Below the pieces are notes generated by a model. The model was given only the letters and a program-made list of their open reading frames with translations, searched no databases and was not told where the DNA came from. A DNA stretch of 64,000 bases, taken from Loktanella sp. 5RATIMAR09. Its GTDB lineage: Bacteria > Pseudomonadota > Alphaproteobacteria > Rhodobacterales > Rhodobacteraceae. Positions within the stretch are counted from its first letter, which is position 1. Every line of letters begins with the position of its first letter. The position numbers were made by a program, and so were the translations under genes. Positions 1 to 7,936 of the stretch are shown one piece after another. The stretch lies in assembly GCF_001419985.1 (NCBI RefSeq), contig NZ_LJAL01000007.1, forward strand, positions 62,001 through 126,000, given 5' to 3'.

Positions 1-2
1 AA

Positions 3-275
3 GCAGCGGAAGATGGATTTTCTTCAAAGAGCCTACCTACCAACAGAGGCGCTGGGCTGTATCTGTTGTTGCTAAATATCGTCCAACGCTTTGAGGGCTC
101 GGTGACAATAAGGTCGGGTCTTGGATATGCAACATTTGTTAATCAAGAAGGAAGTATATATGTTACTGAAGATATAGACTGTGGATACTGCGTGGGTACA
201 ACAATAGATATCGCGCTGCAGACAGATAAAATACCTTACGAAGAGGATGATCAGGAGGAGGATCTAGAATGGTAA
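3..275 (+). CDS. C-terminal part of a HATPase-like ATP-binding protein (partial)
   Basis: The reading frame is open from the first bases of the window, so the gene starts upstream. The visible part contains LPTNRGAGLYLLLNIV, which resembles the G2 glycine box and following helix at the end of GHKL (histidine-kinase-type) ATPase domains, and then a beta-rich tail ending in an acidic run (EEDDQEEDLEW). The stop overlaps the start of the next gene by 7 nt. HATPase-like proteins are often paired with STAS-like DUF4325 proteins, which is what follows, so the two probably work together as a regulatory or defence pair (inference). Base composition is AT-richer than the rest of the window. Confidence 0.6.
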   Translation, partial: AAEDGFSSKSLPTNRGAGLYLLLLNIVQRFEGSVTIRSGLGYATFVNQEGSIYVTEDIDCGYCVGTTIDIALQTDKIPYEEDDQEEDLEW

Positions 276-556
276 TAAAGATACTGTCACTGGTTTCTTC
301 TTGTGACACAAACCAACAAGGCGTTTGCGTAAAGCATGCGATACTTGATGCTCTTCGGCAGCAAGACATTGTATATATTGATTTTTCTGGCGTGACCAAC
401 GTAACTTCTTCGTTTGTAAACTCAGCGCTTCTTGACCTGTCCCCACAACTGGACCTCGACACTATCAAGTCGCGGGTGAGGATAAAGCGCGTAAATCGTC
501 AAATCGGCAATATGATCAAAGACCGCTTCACTTCCGAAGCCCGCTTACATTCTTGA
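269..556 (+). CDS. STAS-like DUF4325 protein
   Basis: A 95-residue protein with the pattern of STAS-like DUF4325 domains: VYIDFSGVTNVTSSFVNS near residues 35-52 (beta strand, then the DFSGV-x-xxxSSFxN motif), followed by a basic C-terminal helix ending in a degenerate tail. The ATG sits inside the end of the HATPase gene and follows a strong AGGAGGAG ribosome site at about 252-259, so translation is coupled. STAS folds are known as anti-anti-sigma or protein-interaction modules. Here the likely partner is the upstream ATPase. The target is unknown. AT-rich composition suggests horizontal acquisition. Confidence 0.7.
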   Translation: MVIKILSLVSSCDTNQQGVCVKHAILDALRQQDIVYIDFSGVTNVTSSFVNSALLDLSPQLDLDTIKSRVRIKRVNRQIGNMIKDRFTSEARLHS

Positions 557-571
557 CTGGGCTTGGAGTCC

Positions 572-904
572 TCAAACCCCCGTCGCATCCAGATAGACTC
601 GCACCGCATCCTGCACGCGGCGGAAGCGGTCGCCGCCGAGCTTGGTCCCGCCAAACCACCGTGTCACCACGATGATGTGGCTTTCCAGCCCCTAACGCTC
701 CAACATCCGCAGGATCACCATGCCTGCGCCGCTTTCGCCGTCGTCATTATTCAGTGGGCCGTCGGGTAGCAGAACCGCCCATGTGTTATGGGTCGCTTTG
801 GCGAATTTCTTGCGGCGGCACAGCGCCTTCACAAAGGCCCGCGCCTCGTCCGCTGACGCAACAGGCGCACCAGCGACCGCGTATTTCGAGCCGCGGTCGC
901 TCAA
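572..904 (-). pseudogene. IMPACT/YigZ (UPF0029) family protein, disrupted by an in-frame stop
   Basis: Read on the minus strand from a TTG at 904, the frame gives LSDRGSKYAV, then KFAKATHNTWAVLLPDGP and DDGESGAGMVILRMLER, a clear IMPACT/UPF0029 protein. A TAG at 692-694 then interrupts it. The same frame continues with GLESHIIVVTRWFGG, KLGGDRFRRVQDAVR and a TGA at 572-574, so both halves are conserved and one base change (GAG to TAG) accounts for the break. No ATG or GTG lies between the upstream gene's stop (941-943, same frame) and 904, so the start is also weak. Either a fresh pseudogene, amber read-through, or a sequence error. The family's molecular role is poorly defined (linked to translation control in eukaryotes). 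Confidence 0.8.
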
Positions 905-940
905 TGCATTTTCGATGATCTTCAGGACTTTGCCCTCAGA

Positions 941-1162
941 TCAGGACGTAACCTCACGCGCAGCGCCATAGCTGCAACCGCTGCCCATGGCAGGCACAAC
1001 CGACTGCGACGTGGACGCACAGGCGGCGGCGTTTGCATCCCATGCGGTGCCTGCGGGGCAGGTCTGGGATTGTGCGACGGGGTTGGAAGGGGTCGGAAGG
1101 GCCGTATCTTGGGCGAAAGCTGTCGCTGGCAGCATCGCGAAGGCAAGTACTGTGAGACGCAT
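941..1162 (-). CDS. small secreted protein with Cys-rich motif
   Basis: A 73-residue protein with a Sec signal peptide (MRLTVLAFAMLPATAFAQ, cleavage expected after AFA). The mature part holds C-PAG-TAWDANAAA-C, a 14-residue C-x2-G-x2-[WF]-D-x5-C motif that recurs in the secreted TPR protein at 2628-3158 and resembles short chitin-binding type-2-like motifs (resemblance only). The start follows AGGAGGACATT upstream of ATG. No function can be assigned; periplasmic or secreted location is inferred. Its stop codon is in frame with the IMPACT pseudogene downstream. Confidence 0.6.
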   Translation of the reverse strand: MRLTVLAFAMLPATAFAQDTALPTPSNPVAQSQTCPAGTAWDANAAACASTSQSVVPAMGSGCSYGAAREVTS

Positions 1163-1306
1163 AATGTCCTCCTAAGGTGACTGTGTGCAATAATGTTAGG
1201 CCATCCCTGCACTAAATCAACCGGCGCAATGTCACAGGCTTGACCCACATCAAGGCAAATTTCTCCGGTTTTGCTAGTCTTTGGCCAAGCGACAAAGGAG
1301 AGTGAC

Positions 1307-2173
1307 GTGAAAGATGCAGTGATAGACGCCGATCCCGAACAGCCCGTGCGCCGCAGATACGCAAGCCTGCCGAAAATGGCGCGCCGCCCCTATGAGGCGG
1401 AAAAAGCGGAATTGCAGGCCGAGCTTTTGAAGGTCCAGCTTTGGGCACAAGAGACCGGCCAGCGCTTTGTGCTGCTGTTCGAAGGGCGTGATGCCGCCGG
1501 TAAAGGTGGTACGATCAAACGCTTCACCGAACACCTCAATCCCCGCGCCGCCCGCGTCGTGGCGCTGAACAAACCCACAGACGAAGAACGCGGTCAATGG
1601 TATTTCCAGCGCTACATCGAACACCTGCCGAGCTCGGGCGAAATGGTGCTTTACGACCGTAGCTGGTACAATCGCGCGGGCGTCGAACGTGTGATGGGGT
1701 TTTGCGAACCCGCAGAGTATCTCGAATTCATGCGCCAGACACCCGAGCTGGAACGGATGCTGACCCGTTCGGGTATCCGCCTGTACAAATACTGGTTCTC
1801 GGTCACGCAGGCCGAACAGAAGCGGCGCTTTGATGCCCGCGCGACAGATCCGCTAAAGCAATGGAAGCTTTCACCGATCGACAAGGCAAGCCTCGATAAA
1901 TGGGCGGATTACACCGAGGCGAAAGAGGCGATGTTCTTTTACACCGACACCGCCGACGCCCCATGGACCGTGGTGAAATCCAATGACAAAAAGCGCGCCC
2001 GTCTCAATTGCATGCGGCATTTTCTGTCAACGCTGGATTACCCGGGTAAGGATCATACTGTCGCCCAACCGCCCCAGCCCGAGATTGTCGGCAGTGCGCA
2101 AAAGGTGATCCATCGTGCAGAGCATATTCTGGGCACCGCCCTGCATCCCGAAACACGCAAGGTAAGGGCCTGA
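1307..2173 (+). CDS. ppk2: polyphosphate kinase 2 (PPK2)
   Basis: Transfers phosphate between polyphosphate and nucleotides. The 288-residue protein carries the PPK2 Walker A GRDAAGKGG at about residues 60-68 and the Walker B/lid signature YDRSWYNRAGVE at about 116-127, with a C-terminal KSNDKKRARLNCMRH segment; length is normal for a one-domain PPK2. The frame is open from 1271, but the GTG at 1307 lies 6 nt after AAAGGAGAG and is the better start. A strong hairpin follows the stop. Whether it favours ADP or GDP, or polyP synthesis or use, cannot be read from the sequence. Confidence 0.92.
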   Translation: MKDAVIDADPEQPVRRRYASLPKMARRPYEAEKAELQAELLKVQLWAQETGQRFVLLFEGRDAAGKGGTIKRFTEHLNPRAARVVALNKPTDEERGQWYFQRYIEHLPSSGEMVLYDRSWYNRAGVERVMGFCEPAEYLEFMRQTPELERMLTRSGIRLYKYWFSVTQAEQKRRFDARATDPLKQWKLSPIDKASLDKWADYTEAKEAMFFYTDTADAPWTVVKSNDKKRARLNCMRHFLSTLDYPGKDHTVAQPPQPEIVGSAQKVIHRAEHILGTALHPETRKVRA

Positions 2174-2184
2174 CGGTCACGAGC

Positions 2185-2214
2185 GGGCGCAAGACATCTG
2201 ACTGTCTTGCGCCC
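2185..2214 (+). terminator. hairpin terminator after ppk2
   Basis: A perfect 12-bp stem (GGGCGCAAGACA at 2185-2196 pairs with 2203-2214) around a 6-nt loop lies 12 nt after the ppk2 stop. There is no long T tract after it, so intrinsic termination is likely but not certain. It may also stabilise the mRNA end. Confidence 0.6.
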
Positions 2215-2302
2215 TGATGCGTTTCGTTGGTTTCACTGAACAGGCGGACAGATCGCGCAGTCCCTGACGCGATGACCGATACAAGGTCCTGCATTGGGTC
2301 GC

Positions 2303-2560
2303 TTAATCCGGCCTCAAGGCGCCAAAAGTATCGCGGTTTTCGCAATACTCCGGGGCACGAGCCAGCTTTGGTGCATCCGCCAGCAGGCGGTCACATTTCC
2401 CAACCTGCGTGCAGCCACGGCAGCCCGTGATGATATCGGCGTATTCATCAATGTTGAGCCTGTTTTCATCCAGTGCGGTCGACAGATCGACCTCGCAGGC
2501 GTCGGCCATTTTGATGACACGCCAGAAATGTTCGCGTGCGTCGCCCAAGGTTTGCATCAT
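2303..2560 (-). CDS. DUF6455 family protein
   Basis: An 85-residue soluble protein beginning MMQTLGDAREHFW. The start was chosen because GGAGG lies 4 nt upstream of the ATG at 2560. The C-terminal half has C-RG-C-TQVGK-C (CxxCx5C) and a later Cys, which may bind a metal or form a disulfide. This layout (N-terminal helix with MA, then a Cys cluster followed by L-A-D-AP) fits DUF6455, common in Rhodobacteraceae. Function is unknown. It lies between ppk2 and the secreted TPR gene, separate from both. Confidence 0.6.
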   Translation of the reverse strand: MMQTLGDAREHFWRVIKMADACEVDLSTALDENRLNIDEYADIITGCRGCTQVGKCDRLLADAPKLARAPEYCENRDTFGALRPD

Positions 2561-2627
2561 TGATCCTCCGGTTGCGGTAATGCTCTGATAGCATTCCGCC
2601 GCAACCGGCACCTTGCGCTAGATCAAG

Positions 2628-3158
2628 TCAGTAAGACACGCCGCTTCCTGTTGTGATCGCCTGTACGAGCGATGCCTCGGCCCATGTAGCACGGCCGCCG
2701 CGCATACGGATTTCGGTCAGTTGTGCCTGCGCCAGCACCATATCACCCGAGGCCACATGCCCCTGCCCCATATAGGACCGCGCCAGAAGGTTGTTCGGGT
2801 CTGCGGCAAGCGCCGCATCATAGTAGGCCATACCAAGATCGACACGGCCTGCCTTGCGGTGGCTGAAGCCGTAATAGGTCAACGCCAGCGGCGCCTGCGG
2901 GTCTTCCAGCGTATCAAGCACATCAAGGGCCGCCTGATAATACCCCGCATAGGCCAGTTCACGGACATCATCCAGTCGCGCGCTATCGTCATTTGTACTC
3001 TCGGCGGGGTCCATGCAGCTTTGTGTTGCCAGATCAAAGATCTGGCCTTCCGCGCATTCCGTCGTTGTCTCGGAGGGTGTGGGCGGCGTGGCGCTCCCGC
3101 CACCTGCGGCAACGGCAGCCATCGGGAACAGGGCAAGGGTCAATGTTGTCAGGCGCAT
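2628..3158 (-). CDS. secreted tetratricopeptide-repeat protein
   Basis: A 176-residue protein with a signal peptide (MRLTTLTLALFPMAAVAA) and then C-AEG-QIFDLATQS-C, the same C-x2-G-x2-[WF]-D-x5-C motif as in the protein at 941-1162. The rest is made of TPR-like helices, for example LAYAGYYQAALDVLDTL and LGMAYYDAALAADPNN. The ATG at 3158 follows GGAGAG; the longer open frame to 3224 lacks a better site. TPR proteins of this type scaffold protein contacts in the periplasm. The partner is unknown. Confidence 0.7.
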   Translation of the reverse strand: MRLTTLTLALFPMAAVAAGGGSATPPTPSETTTECAEGQIFDLATQSCMDPAESTNDDSARLDDVRELAYAGYYQAALDVLDTLEDPQAPLALTYYGFSHRKAGRVDLGMAYYDAALAADPNNLLARSYMGQGHVASGDMVLAQAQLTEIRMRGGRATWAEASLVQAITTGSGVSY

Positions 3159-3239
3159 CGGTCTCTCCATTATCATTTGCAGATGATTTAGCTCACCACA
3201 TGCGTTTGAAAAGAGCGCCCCCAAAAGTCGTACAGGCCG

Positions 3240-3599
3240 CTACGACAGAAGGCCCACAATTACACAGACCCATGCAACACCAACCCCGACAGCCGTCACC
3301 GCCACAGCGGCTGACCCGCAGTCCTTGGCCTGCCGTGCGGCGTCGCGTTTTTCTGTGCTGATATCATCTACAACACGTTCGATCGCAGTGTTCATACACT
3401 CGGCGGCCAGCACGATAATCCCGCCCATCAGCAGCATCCCCCGTTCGCCCGCCGAAAGCGGCAACACGAACGCCAACACACCAAAGGCCGCATTCGCCAC
3501 GAGCCATTGCGACAATGACCCTTCTGTTTTGTACACATGGGCAAACCCGTCCCAAGACCAGATTGCCCGTTGCCTGACCCGCAAAACCTGTTGCCACAT
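3240..3599 (-). CDS. dgkA: diacylglycerol kinase
   Basis: Phosphorylates diacylglycerol to phosphatidic acid at the inner membrane, recycling lipid for phospholipid synthesis. The 119-residue protein has the three hydrophobic segments of the DgkA family and the conserved core E-CMNTAIERVVDD, where the Glu and Asp residues form the active site; length matches the family. AAAGG precedes the ATG. It is divergent from the hemolysin III gene. Confidence 0.88.
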   Translation of the reverse strand: MWQQVLRVRQRAIWSWDGFAHVYKTEGSLSQWLVANAAFGVLAFVLPLSAGERGMLLMGGIIVLAAECMNTAIERVVDDISTEKRDAARQAKDCGSAAVAVTAVGVGVAWVCVIVGLLS

Positions 3600-3735
3600 A
3601 ATCTTAACCTTTCGCGCTCTAGACTGAGACTGCGCTATCGAGCCGCGGCTGCCAAGGCCCGCTTTGACCCAACGGAATATTTGACCGAACGGGCGATCCG
3701 GCTAACGTCATCTTTATATCAAGAAGGTGTTTCGC

Positions 3736-4374
3736 ATGTATCCGACCTACGCCCGCTCTGAACGTATCGCTGATGGAACAATGCATGCAGTGGGCGTGCT
3801 GGGCGCCATCACTGGGGCCATCGTACTGATCATCTGGTCGCTTGGCACGGCAACGCCCGGACAGATTGCCGCGATTTGTGTCTATGGCGCGACGCTTATC
3901 GCGACATTCGTCGCCTCGGCCTTTTATCACATGACCCCATGGGAAGGAATTCGCCCCATCTTGCGCCGCTTTGATCACGCCGCCATTTATCTTAAAATTG
4001 CTGGAACATACACGCCGCTTGTGGTGATGATCGGCAGCGGCTTTGCCTATGTGGTCCTTGCGATTGTCTGGGGGCTGGCTGTGATCGGCATGACACTCAA
4101 GCTTTTCTTCTGGCAAACACCGGGGCGGTTCGGGCCGGCGCTCTACCTGATCATGGGCTGGCTCAGCCTTGCGCTTGTCTGGTCGCTCTGGCCGGTTGTA
4201 CCGGCATCCGTGATGGCACTGATCGCCATCGGCGGTTTGCTTTATACAGCGGGCGTCCCCTTCTATGCCAGCGAAACGCTGAAGTTTTCGACTGCGATCT
4301 GGCACGGATTTGTCGTAACCGCGTCGGGGTGTTTCTTTGCCGCCATCGCAATCGCCATGGCGGCACTGACCTAA
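3736..4374 (+). CDS. hemolysin III family (PAQR-type) membrane protein
   Basis: A 212-residue protein with seven hydrophobic segments. It has the family signatures SAFYHMTPW, RRFDHAAIYLKIAGTYTP and the C-terminal IWHGFV, whose His and Asp residues form the likely metal site of PAQR proteins. Bacterial members (TrhA-like) are linked to membrane homeostasis rather than hemolysis. ATG at 3736 follows AAGAAGG; a GTG at 3727 is an alternative. The gene's end overlaps the convergent M48 gene by 4 nt. Confidence 0.85.
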   Translation: MYPTYARSERIADGTMHAVGVLGAITGAIVLIIWSLGTATPGQIAAICVYGATLIATFVASAFYHMTPWEGIRPILRRFDHAAIYLKIAGTYTPLVVMIGSGFAYVVLAIVWGLAVIGMTLKLFFWQTPGRFGPALYLIMGWLSLALVWSLWPVVPASVMALIAIGGLLYTAGVPFYASETLKFSTAIWHGFVVTASGCFFAAIAIAMAALT

Positions 4375-5078
4375 AGCCCTGCCGCGACCCTTTGCACGGT
4401 GCGCACGCGGTCGGCGTTGGGCGGGTGCGTGCCCAGAAAACGATCGCCCGGATCGGGAATACGGAAGAAGAATTCTGCCCCCCGCAGCGGATCAAACCCG
4501 GCCGCCGCCGTGATCCGCGTGCCGAGCGCATCGGCCTCCAACTCGAACTCCTTGGAATAGCTCCGCGCGCCCACAGTTGCACCGATCCGCTGTGCGCCTT
4601 CGATATCCGTGGCGCCCAGCGCACCGGCCAAAGCCCCAACCAAAAGCCCGCCCACAGCGGCGTTCTGCTGCTGGCGCGCGATATGACCGCGAATGTGGTG
4701 TGCCGCCTCATGCGCCATGACAAAAGCCAGCTCATCGCGGTTGCGCGCCTCGGCAATCAACGGCACGGTAAAGCCGATCACCGGACGCCCTGCACGGTCG
4801 AGGGTCTGAAACGCATTCACCCCGCTTTCTGCCCGGGTATCAATCACGATCTGGAAATCACAGTTGGATTGCTGTCCGCTATTGCGGCAAAATTGCTCGG
4901 CCACGGGTTTGACGCGACGCACAACAAAGTCGAAATTCTCGACCGCCTGCCGCTGGGACAGGCGCGGTGACACAGGTGCGGCCGCTTGCATCACCGGCTG
5001 CGATGGTGGCGCCTCAAGCAACACAGGCGAACAAGCGCTGATGACCGCGCAAAGAACTAGGGGCAAAAAACGGATCAT
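4371..5078 (-). CDS. M48-family metalloprotease lipoprotein
   Basis: A 235-residue zinc protease. The N-terminus is a lipoprotein signal (CAVISAC lipobox, Cys about residue 16). The catalytic HEAAHH (HExxH) lies near residues 123-128 and the third zinc ligand Glu in FELEADALG about 55 residues on, as in M48 peptidases. The C-terminal GTHPPNADRVRTVQ is also typical. Expected to face the periplasm and degrade misfolded envelope proteins (BepA/LoiP-like, inferred from family). It ends in a 4-nt tail-to-tail overlap with the hemolysin III gene. Confidence 0.87.
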   Translation of the reverse strand: MIRFLPLVLCAVISACSPVLLEAPPSQPVMQAAAPVSPRLSQRQAVENFDFVVRRVKPVAEQFCRNSGQQSNCDFQIVIDTRAESGVNAFQTLDRAGRPVIGFTVPLIAEARNRDELAFVMAHEAAHHIRGHIARQQQNAAVGGLLVGALAGALGATDIEGAQRIGATVGARSYSKEFELEADALGTRITAAAGFDPLRGAEFFFRIPDPGDRFLGTHPPNADRVRTVQRVAAGL

Positions 5079-5225
5079 GGGGCCTTCGCTGACAACTTAC
5101 GCTCAGCGTGAAACTAGCATTTGCCCGCGTCACGGCAACTGTACAAACAAGCGCACGGCACAAGAACGCGCATGACAGGGCATTGCGCAATTGTAAGCCC
5201 GCAAATCGCAAGTTAGGCTGACCGC

Positions 5226-5459
5226 ATGTTTACAATCGAACACGACTATGATGCCACCGTTGTCACCTTGGTGGACGAAGGTGCGGCACCCCTGAAAGAA
5301 GACGTCATCATCAACGCCTTTGATGATTGCGTCACAATATCCCAGTTTGATCCGCGCACCGACGAGGTGGTGCGCATCACGCTGTCGCTCACGCAGCTAC
5401 GCGATCTTGAGGCGGCACTGGATCTGCCGGAAGGCATCTATCAACTGCGCAAAGGCTAG
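5226..5459 (+). CDS. conserved small protein of unknown function
   Basis: A 77-residue acidic soluble protein (MFTIEHDYDATVVTLVDEG at the start) with alternating strands and one C-terminal amphipathic helix. I do not recognise the family. It ends 4 nt before the start of the HDAC-like hydrolase, so the two are probably co-transcribed. Confidence 0.6.
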   Translation: MFTIEHDYDATVVTLVDEGAAPLKEDVIINAFDDCVTISQFDPRTDEVVRITLSLTQLRDLEAALDLPEGIYQLRKG

Positions 5460-5463
5460 CCAC

Positions 5464-6561
5464 ATGACGACAGGTTTCTTTTGGGACGAACGGTGTTTTT
5501 GGCACGGTGGCGGCAATTATGCAGGGATGCTGCCTGTGGGCGGATTGGTCCAGCCTATGGACGGCGGTCTGCCCGAAAGCCCCGAAACCAAGCGCCGCCT
5601 GAAGAACCTGATCGAAGTGACAGGCCTCGCCCGAGATCTCGCGATGCAAGGTGCCGGCCCTGCCACGCGCGAAGACCTCTTGCGCGTCCACCCCGCGCAT
5701 TATCTGGATGAATTCAAGGCGCTGTCTGACGCAGGCGGTGGCGAACTGGGGCGGCGGACCCCCTTCGGCCCGGGCGGCTATGAACTGGCGGCACAGTCTG
5801 CGGGTCTTGCCAAAGCCGCCCTCGCGGCGGTCCTGCGCGGCACGCTTTCCAATGCCTATTCCCTTTCGCGCCCGCCCGGCCACCATTGCCTGCCGGACTA
5901 TCCCAACGGGTTCTGCCTGCTCAACAACATCGGCATCGCGATCGAGGCTGCCAGAGCCGAAGGGCTGGCAGGCCGCTTTGCCGTGCTTGACTGGGACGTA
6001 CACCACGGCAATGGCACCGAGGCCGTATTTTACGACCGGTCCGACGTGCTGACCGTCTCGCTCCACCAAGAGCGCAATTACCCCATGGACACCGGCGCCT
6101 TTACCGACCGCGGCACCGGAGAAGGCAAAGGCTACAACCTCAACATCCCTCTTCCCCCCGGCACAGGGCACGCAGGCTATCTGGCCGCGATGGAGCGCCT
6201 CGCCCTGCCCGCCATCCGCGATTTCGCGCCGGATGTGCTGATCATCGCCTGCGGTTTTGATGCGGCCGCCAACGACCCGCTGGGCCGGATGCTGGCCACC
6301 GCCGAAACCTTCCAGATGATGACGGCGCAGGTCATGGCGCTGACAGCGGACATCTGCGACGGCAAACTGGTGATGGTGCACGAAGGCGGCTATTCGGAAA
6401 CCTATGTTCCCTTCTGCGGCCACAACGTCTTGCAGGAAATGTCCGGCAGCAAAATCACTGCCCCCGACCCCTTCGCCGAGGTCTTCCCCCTGCGCCAGCC
6501 GGATGCACGGTTTGATGCGTTCGTGGACAACTGGCTGGCCGAAATGAAAGCAGCACTCTAA
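5464..6561 (+). CDS. histone deacetylase superfamily hydrolase (class II type)
   Basis: Zinc-dependent deacetylase fold; bacterial members act on acetylated polyamines or other N-acetyl substrates. The 365-residue protein shows SRPPGHHCLPD, LDWDVHHGNGTEAVF and ACGFDAAANDPLGRM, containing the His pair and the Asp/His zinc ligands. The final MVHEGGYSE holds the usual GGY loop. The ATG at 5464 is 4 nt after the upstream stop; the frame is open earlier (from 5320) but that part overlaps the upstream gene. Substrate cannot be told from the sequence. Confidence 0.88.
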   Translation: MTTGFFWDERCFWHGGGNYAGMLPVGGLVQPMDGGLPESPETKRRLKNLIEVTGLARDLAMQGAGPATREDLLRVHPAHYLDEFKALSDAGGGELGRRTPFGPGGYELAAQSAGLAKAALAAVLRGTLSNAYSLSRPPGHHCLPDYPNGFCLLNNIGIAIEAARAEGLAGRFAVLDWDVHHGNGTEAVFYDRSDVLTVSLHQERNYPMDTGAFTDRGTGEGKGYNLNIPLPPGTGHAGYLAAMERLALPAIRDFAPDVLIIACGFDAAANDPLGRMLATAETFQMMTAQVMALTADICDGKLVMVHEGGYSETYVPFCGHNVLQEMSGSKITAPDPFAEVFPLRQPDARFDAFVDNWLAEMKAAL

Positions 6562-6968
6562 GCAACTGCCTTGCAAACCCGACCTTGGCTGCCGGTTTCT
6601 GGATAACAGCTTTGCGTCCGAGCAAATCTCGAACGTCGCAACTAATTCTTCGGTGTAGCGCCTGCAACTTGGTCGGAACAAAGACCAAGGCTATGTCTTT
6701 CGGGTCACCATCCGGCGCACCTGAAACGAAGAAACCAGCTAACGGCCCCTGTCTCGAATGCCTAGCCTGAGACCTCGGCCGCGGCTTGAAGGCTGTCAGT
6801 TACATCTGTCGAAGAACAATCGATCCATGCCGGCGAGAACCTGACGACCTCTCCGGCGGAACCATGCACCACCTTAATCGTGCAGCCATGATACAGGTCC
6901 GTATCTCGCACGGCCACCATTGTCCGCCCATTGCGTTTCGTTTTTGGGAATCGAACTATTAATGCGCG
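6562..6968. other. 407-bp intergenic region without a confident gene
   Basis: Between the HDAC-like gene and the LysR gene I see no recognised coding sequence. The best candidate is a 52-codon minus-strand frame from an ATG at 6920 to a TAG at 6762-6764, which is open a further 15 codons upstream of the ATG; its translation (MVAVRDTDLYHGC...) resembles nothing I know. A plus-strand frame at 6585-6770 has no ribosome site. The region may hold decayed coding DNA. Confidence 0.4.
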
Positions 6969-7838
6969 TCATTTAGCGCGCGACGTCAGCCACGATACGA
7001 CCGTCTCCACCGCAGCATGTGGCGCTGGTCTGCGCAACGTCAGCAGGTAGAAATCCCGCGTCTCGACGCTGTGCAAAGCGCCGATTTCCAAAAGTGTCCC
7101 TGCTGCGATGTCACCGGAAACAAGAAAACGACTGACCAGCGCGGCGCCCTGTCCCGAAATAGCCGCGTCAACAGCCAGTGCTGTTTGACTGAGCCGCAGT
7201 CTACGCTGGCTTTTGTCAGGTAAACCCATTTGCGCCAAAAACTTTGGCCAAAGATCATGTGAATCGTGGATCTTCGGCAGGAGAGACAGGGCTGCGGCGC
7301 TAGAGGGAAGTTGCTCGGCTTGCAACAGTTTGGGCGCAGCCACCGCGATCACATCTTGTTCGAACAAGAGTGTTGCGTTCAGCGCTGCACCAAACGGAGG
7401 CACGCCTTGGCGTATCGCAAGGTCGATACCGTCGCTGTGAAAGCTGGACACCTTTTCTGTCGCCAGAACCCGCAGGTCTATTTCAGGGTGTCTCACTGAA
7501 AAATCCGGCAGGTTCGGGATCAGCCACTTTGACGCGAAGGTCGGTGTGACGCTTATTGTGACTTTTCCTGGCTCGGGCTTGATCTGTGCGGTCGCCAACC
7601 GCAATTCAGAAAACGCGCTCACGATCCTTTCGTGATACCCGCGACCTGCAGACGTAAAGGCCAATCCCTTAGGCAATCTGTCAAAAAGCGCGACGCCAAG
7701 ATCAGCCTCAAGCTGACGCACCTGCTGTGCGACAGCCCCTTGCGTGACTCCCATCTCGTCGGCTGCGGCGCGAAAGCTGAGGCACCGTCCGGCAACGTCA
7801 AAGGCACGTAACGCATTGAGGGAGGGAAGATCAGTCAT
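6969..7838 (-). CDS. LysR-family transcriptional regulator (GcvA-like)
   Basis: A 289-residue regulator. The N-terminal winged helix-turn-helix reads SFRAAADEMGVTQGAVAQQ (about residues 21-39), followed by LEADLGVALFDR, then a LysR substrate-binding domain. The start LPSLNALRAFDVAGR is typical of the GcvA/AmpR branch. It is divergent from the SDR gene at 7937, with a 98-bp AT-rich intergenic region, so it probably controls that gene (inference from layout). The inducer is unknown. Confidence 0.88.
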   Translation of the reverse strand: MTDLPSLNALRAFDVAGRCLSFRAAADEMGVTQGAVAQQVRQLEADLGVALFDRLPKGLAFTSAGRGYHERIVSAFSELRLATAQIKPEPGKVTISVTPTFASKWLIPNLPDFSVRHPEIDLRVLATEKVSSFHSDGIDLAIRQGVPPFGAALNATLLFEQDVIAVAAPKLLQAEQLPSSAAALSLLPKIHDSHDLWPKFLAQMGLPDKSQRRLRLSQTALAVDAAISGQGAALVSRFLVSGDIAAGTLLEIGALHSVETRDFYLLTLRRPAPHAAVETVVSWLTSRAK

Positions 7839-7936
7839 TTGCCAATACTATTTCTACAGGCACGAAACATCAATTCTCAATCGAAATGCCAAAATATTTC
7901 ACATATACTGACATCAATCATTAATCGGAGACAGGT

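Noticed and set aside
5389..6681. 430-codon open frame opposite the HDAC-like gene
   Set aside because: Antisense of a gene with clear zinc-hydrolase motifs; the translation has none.
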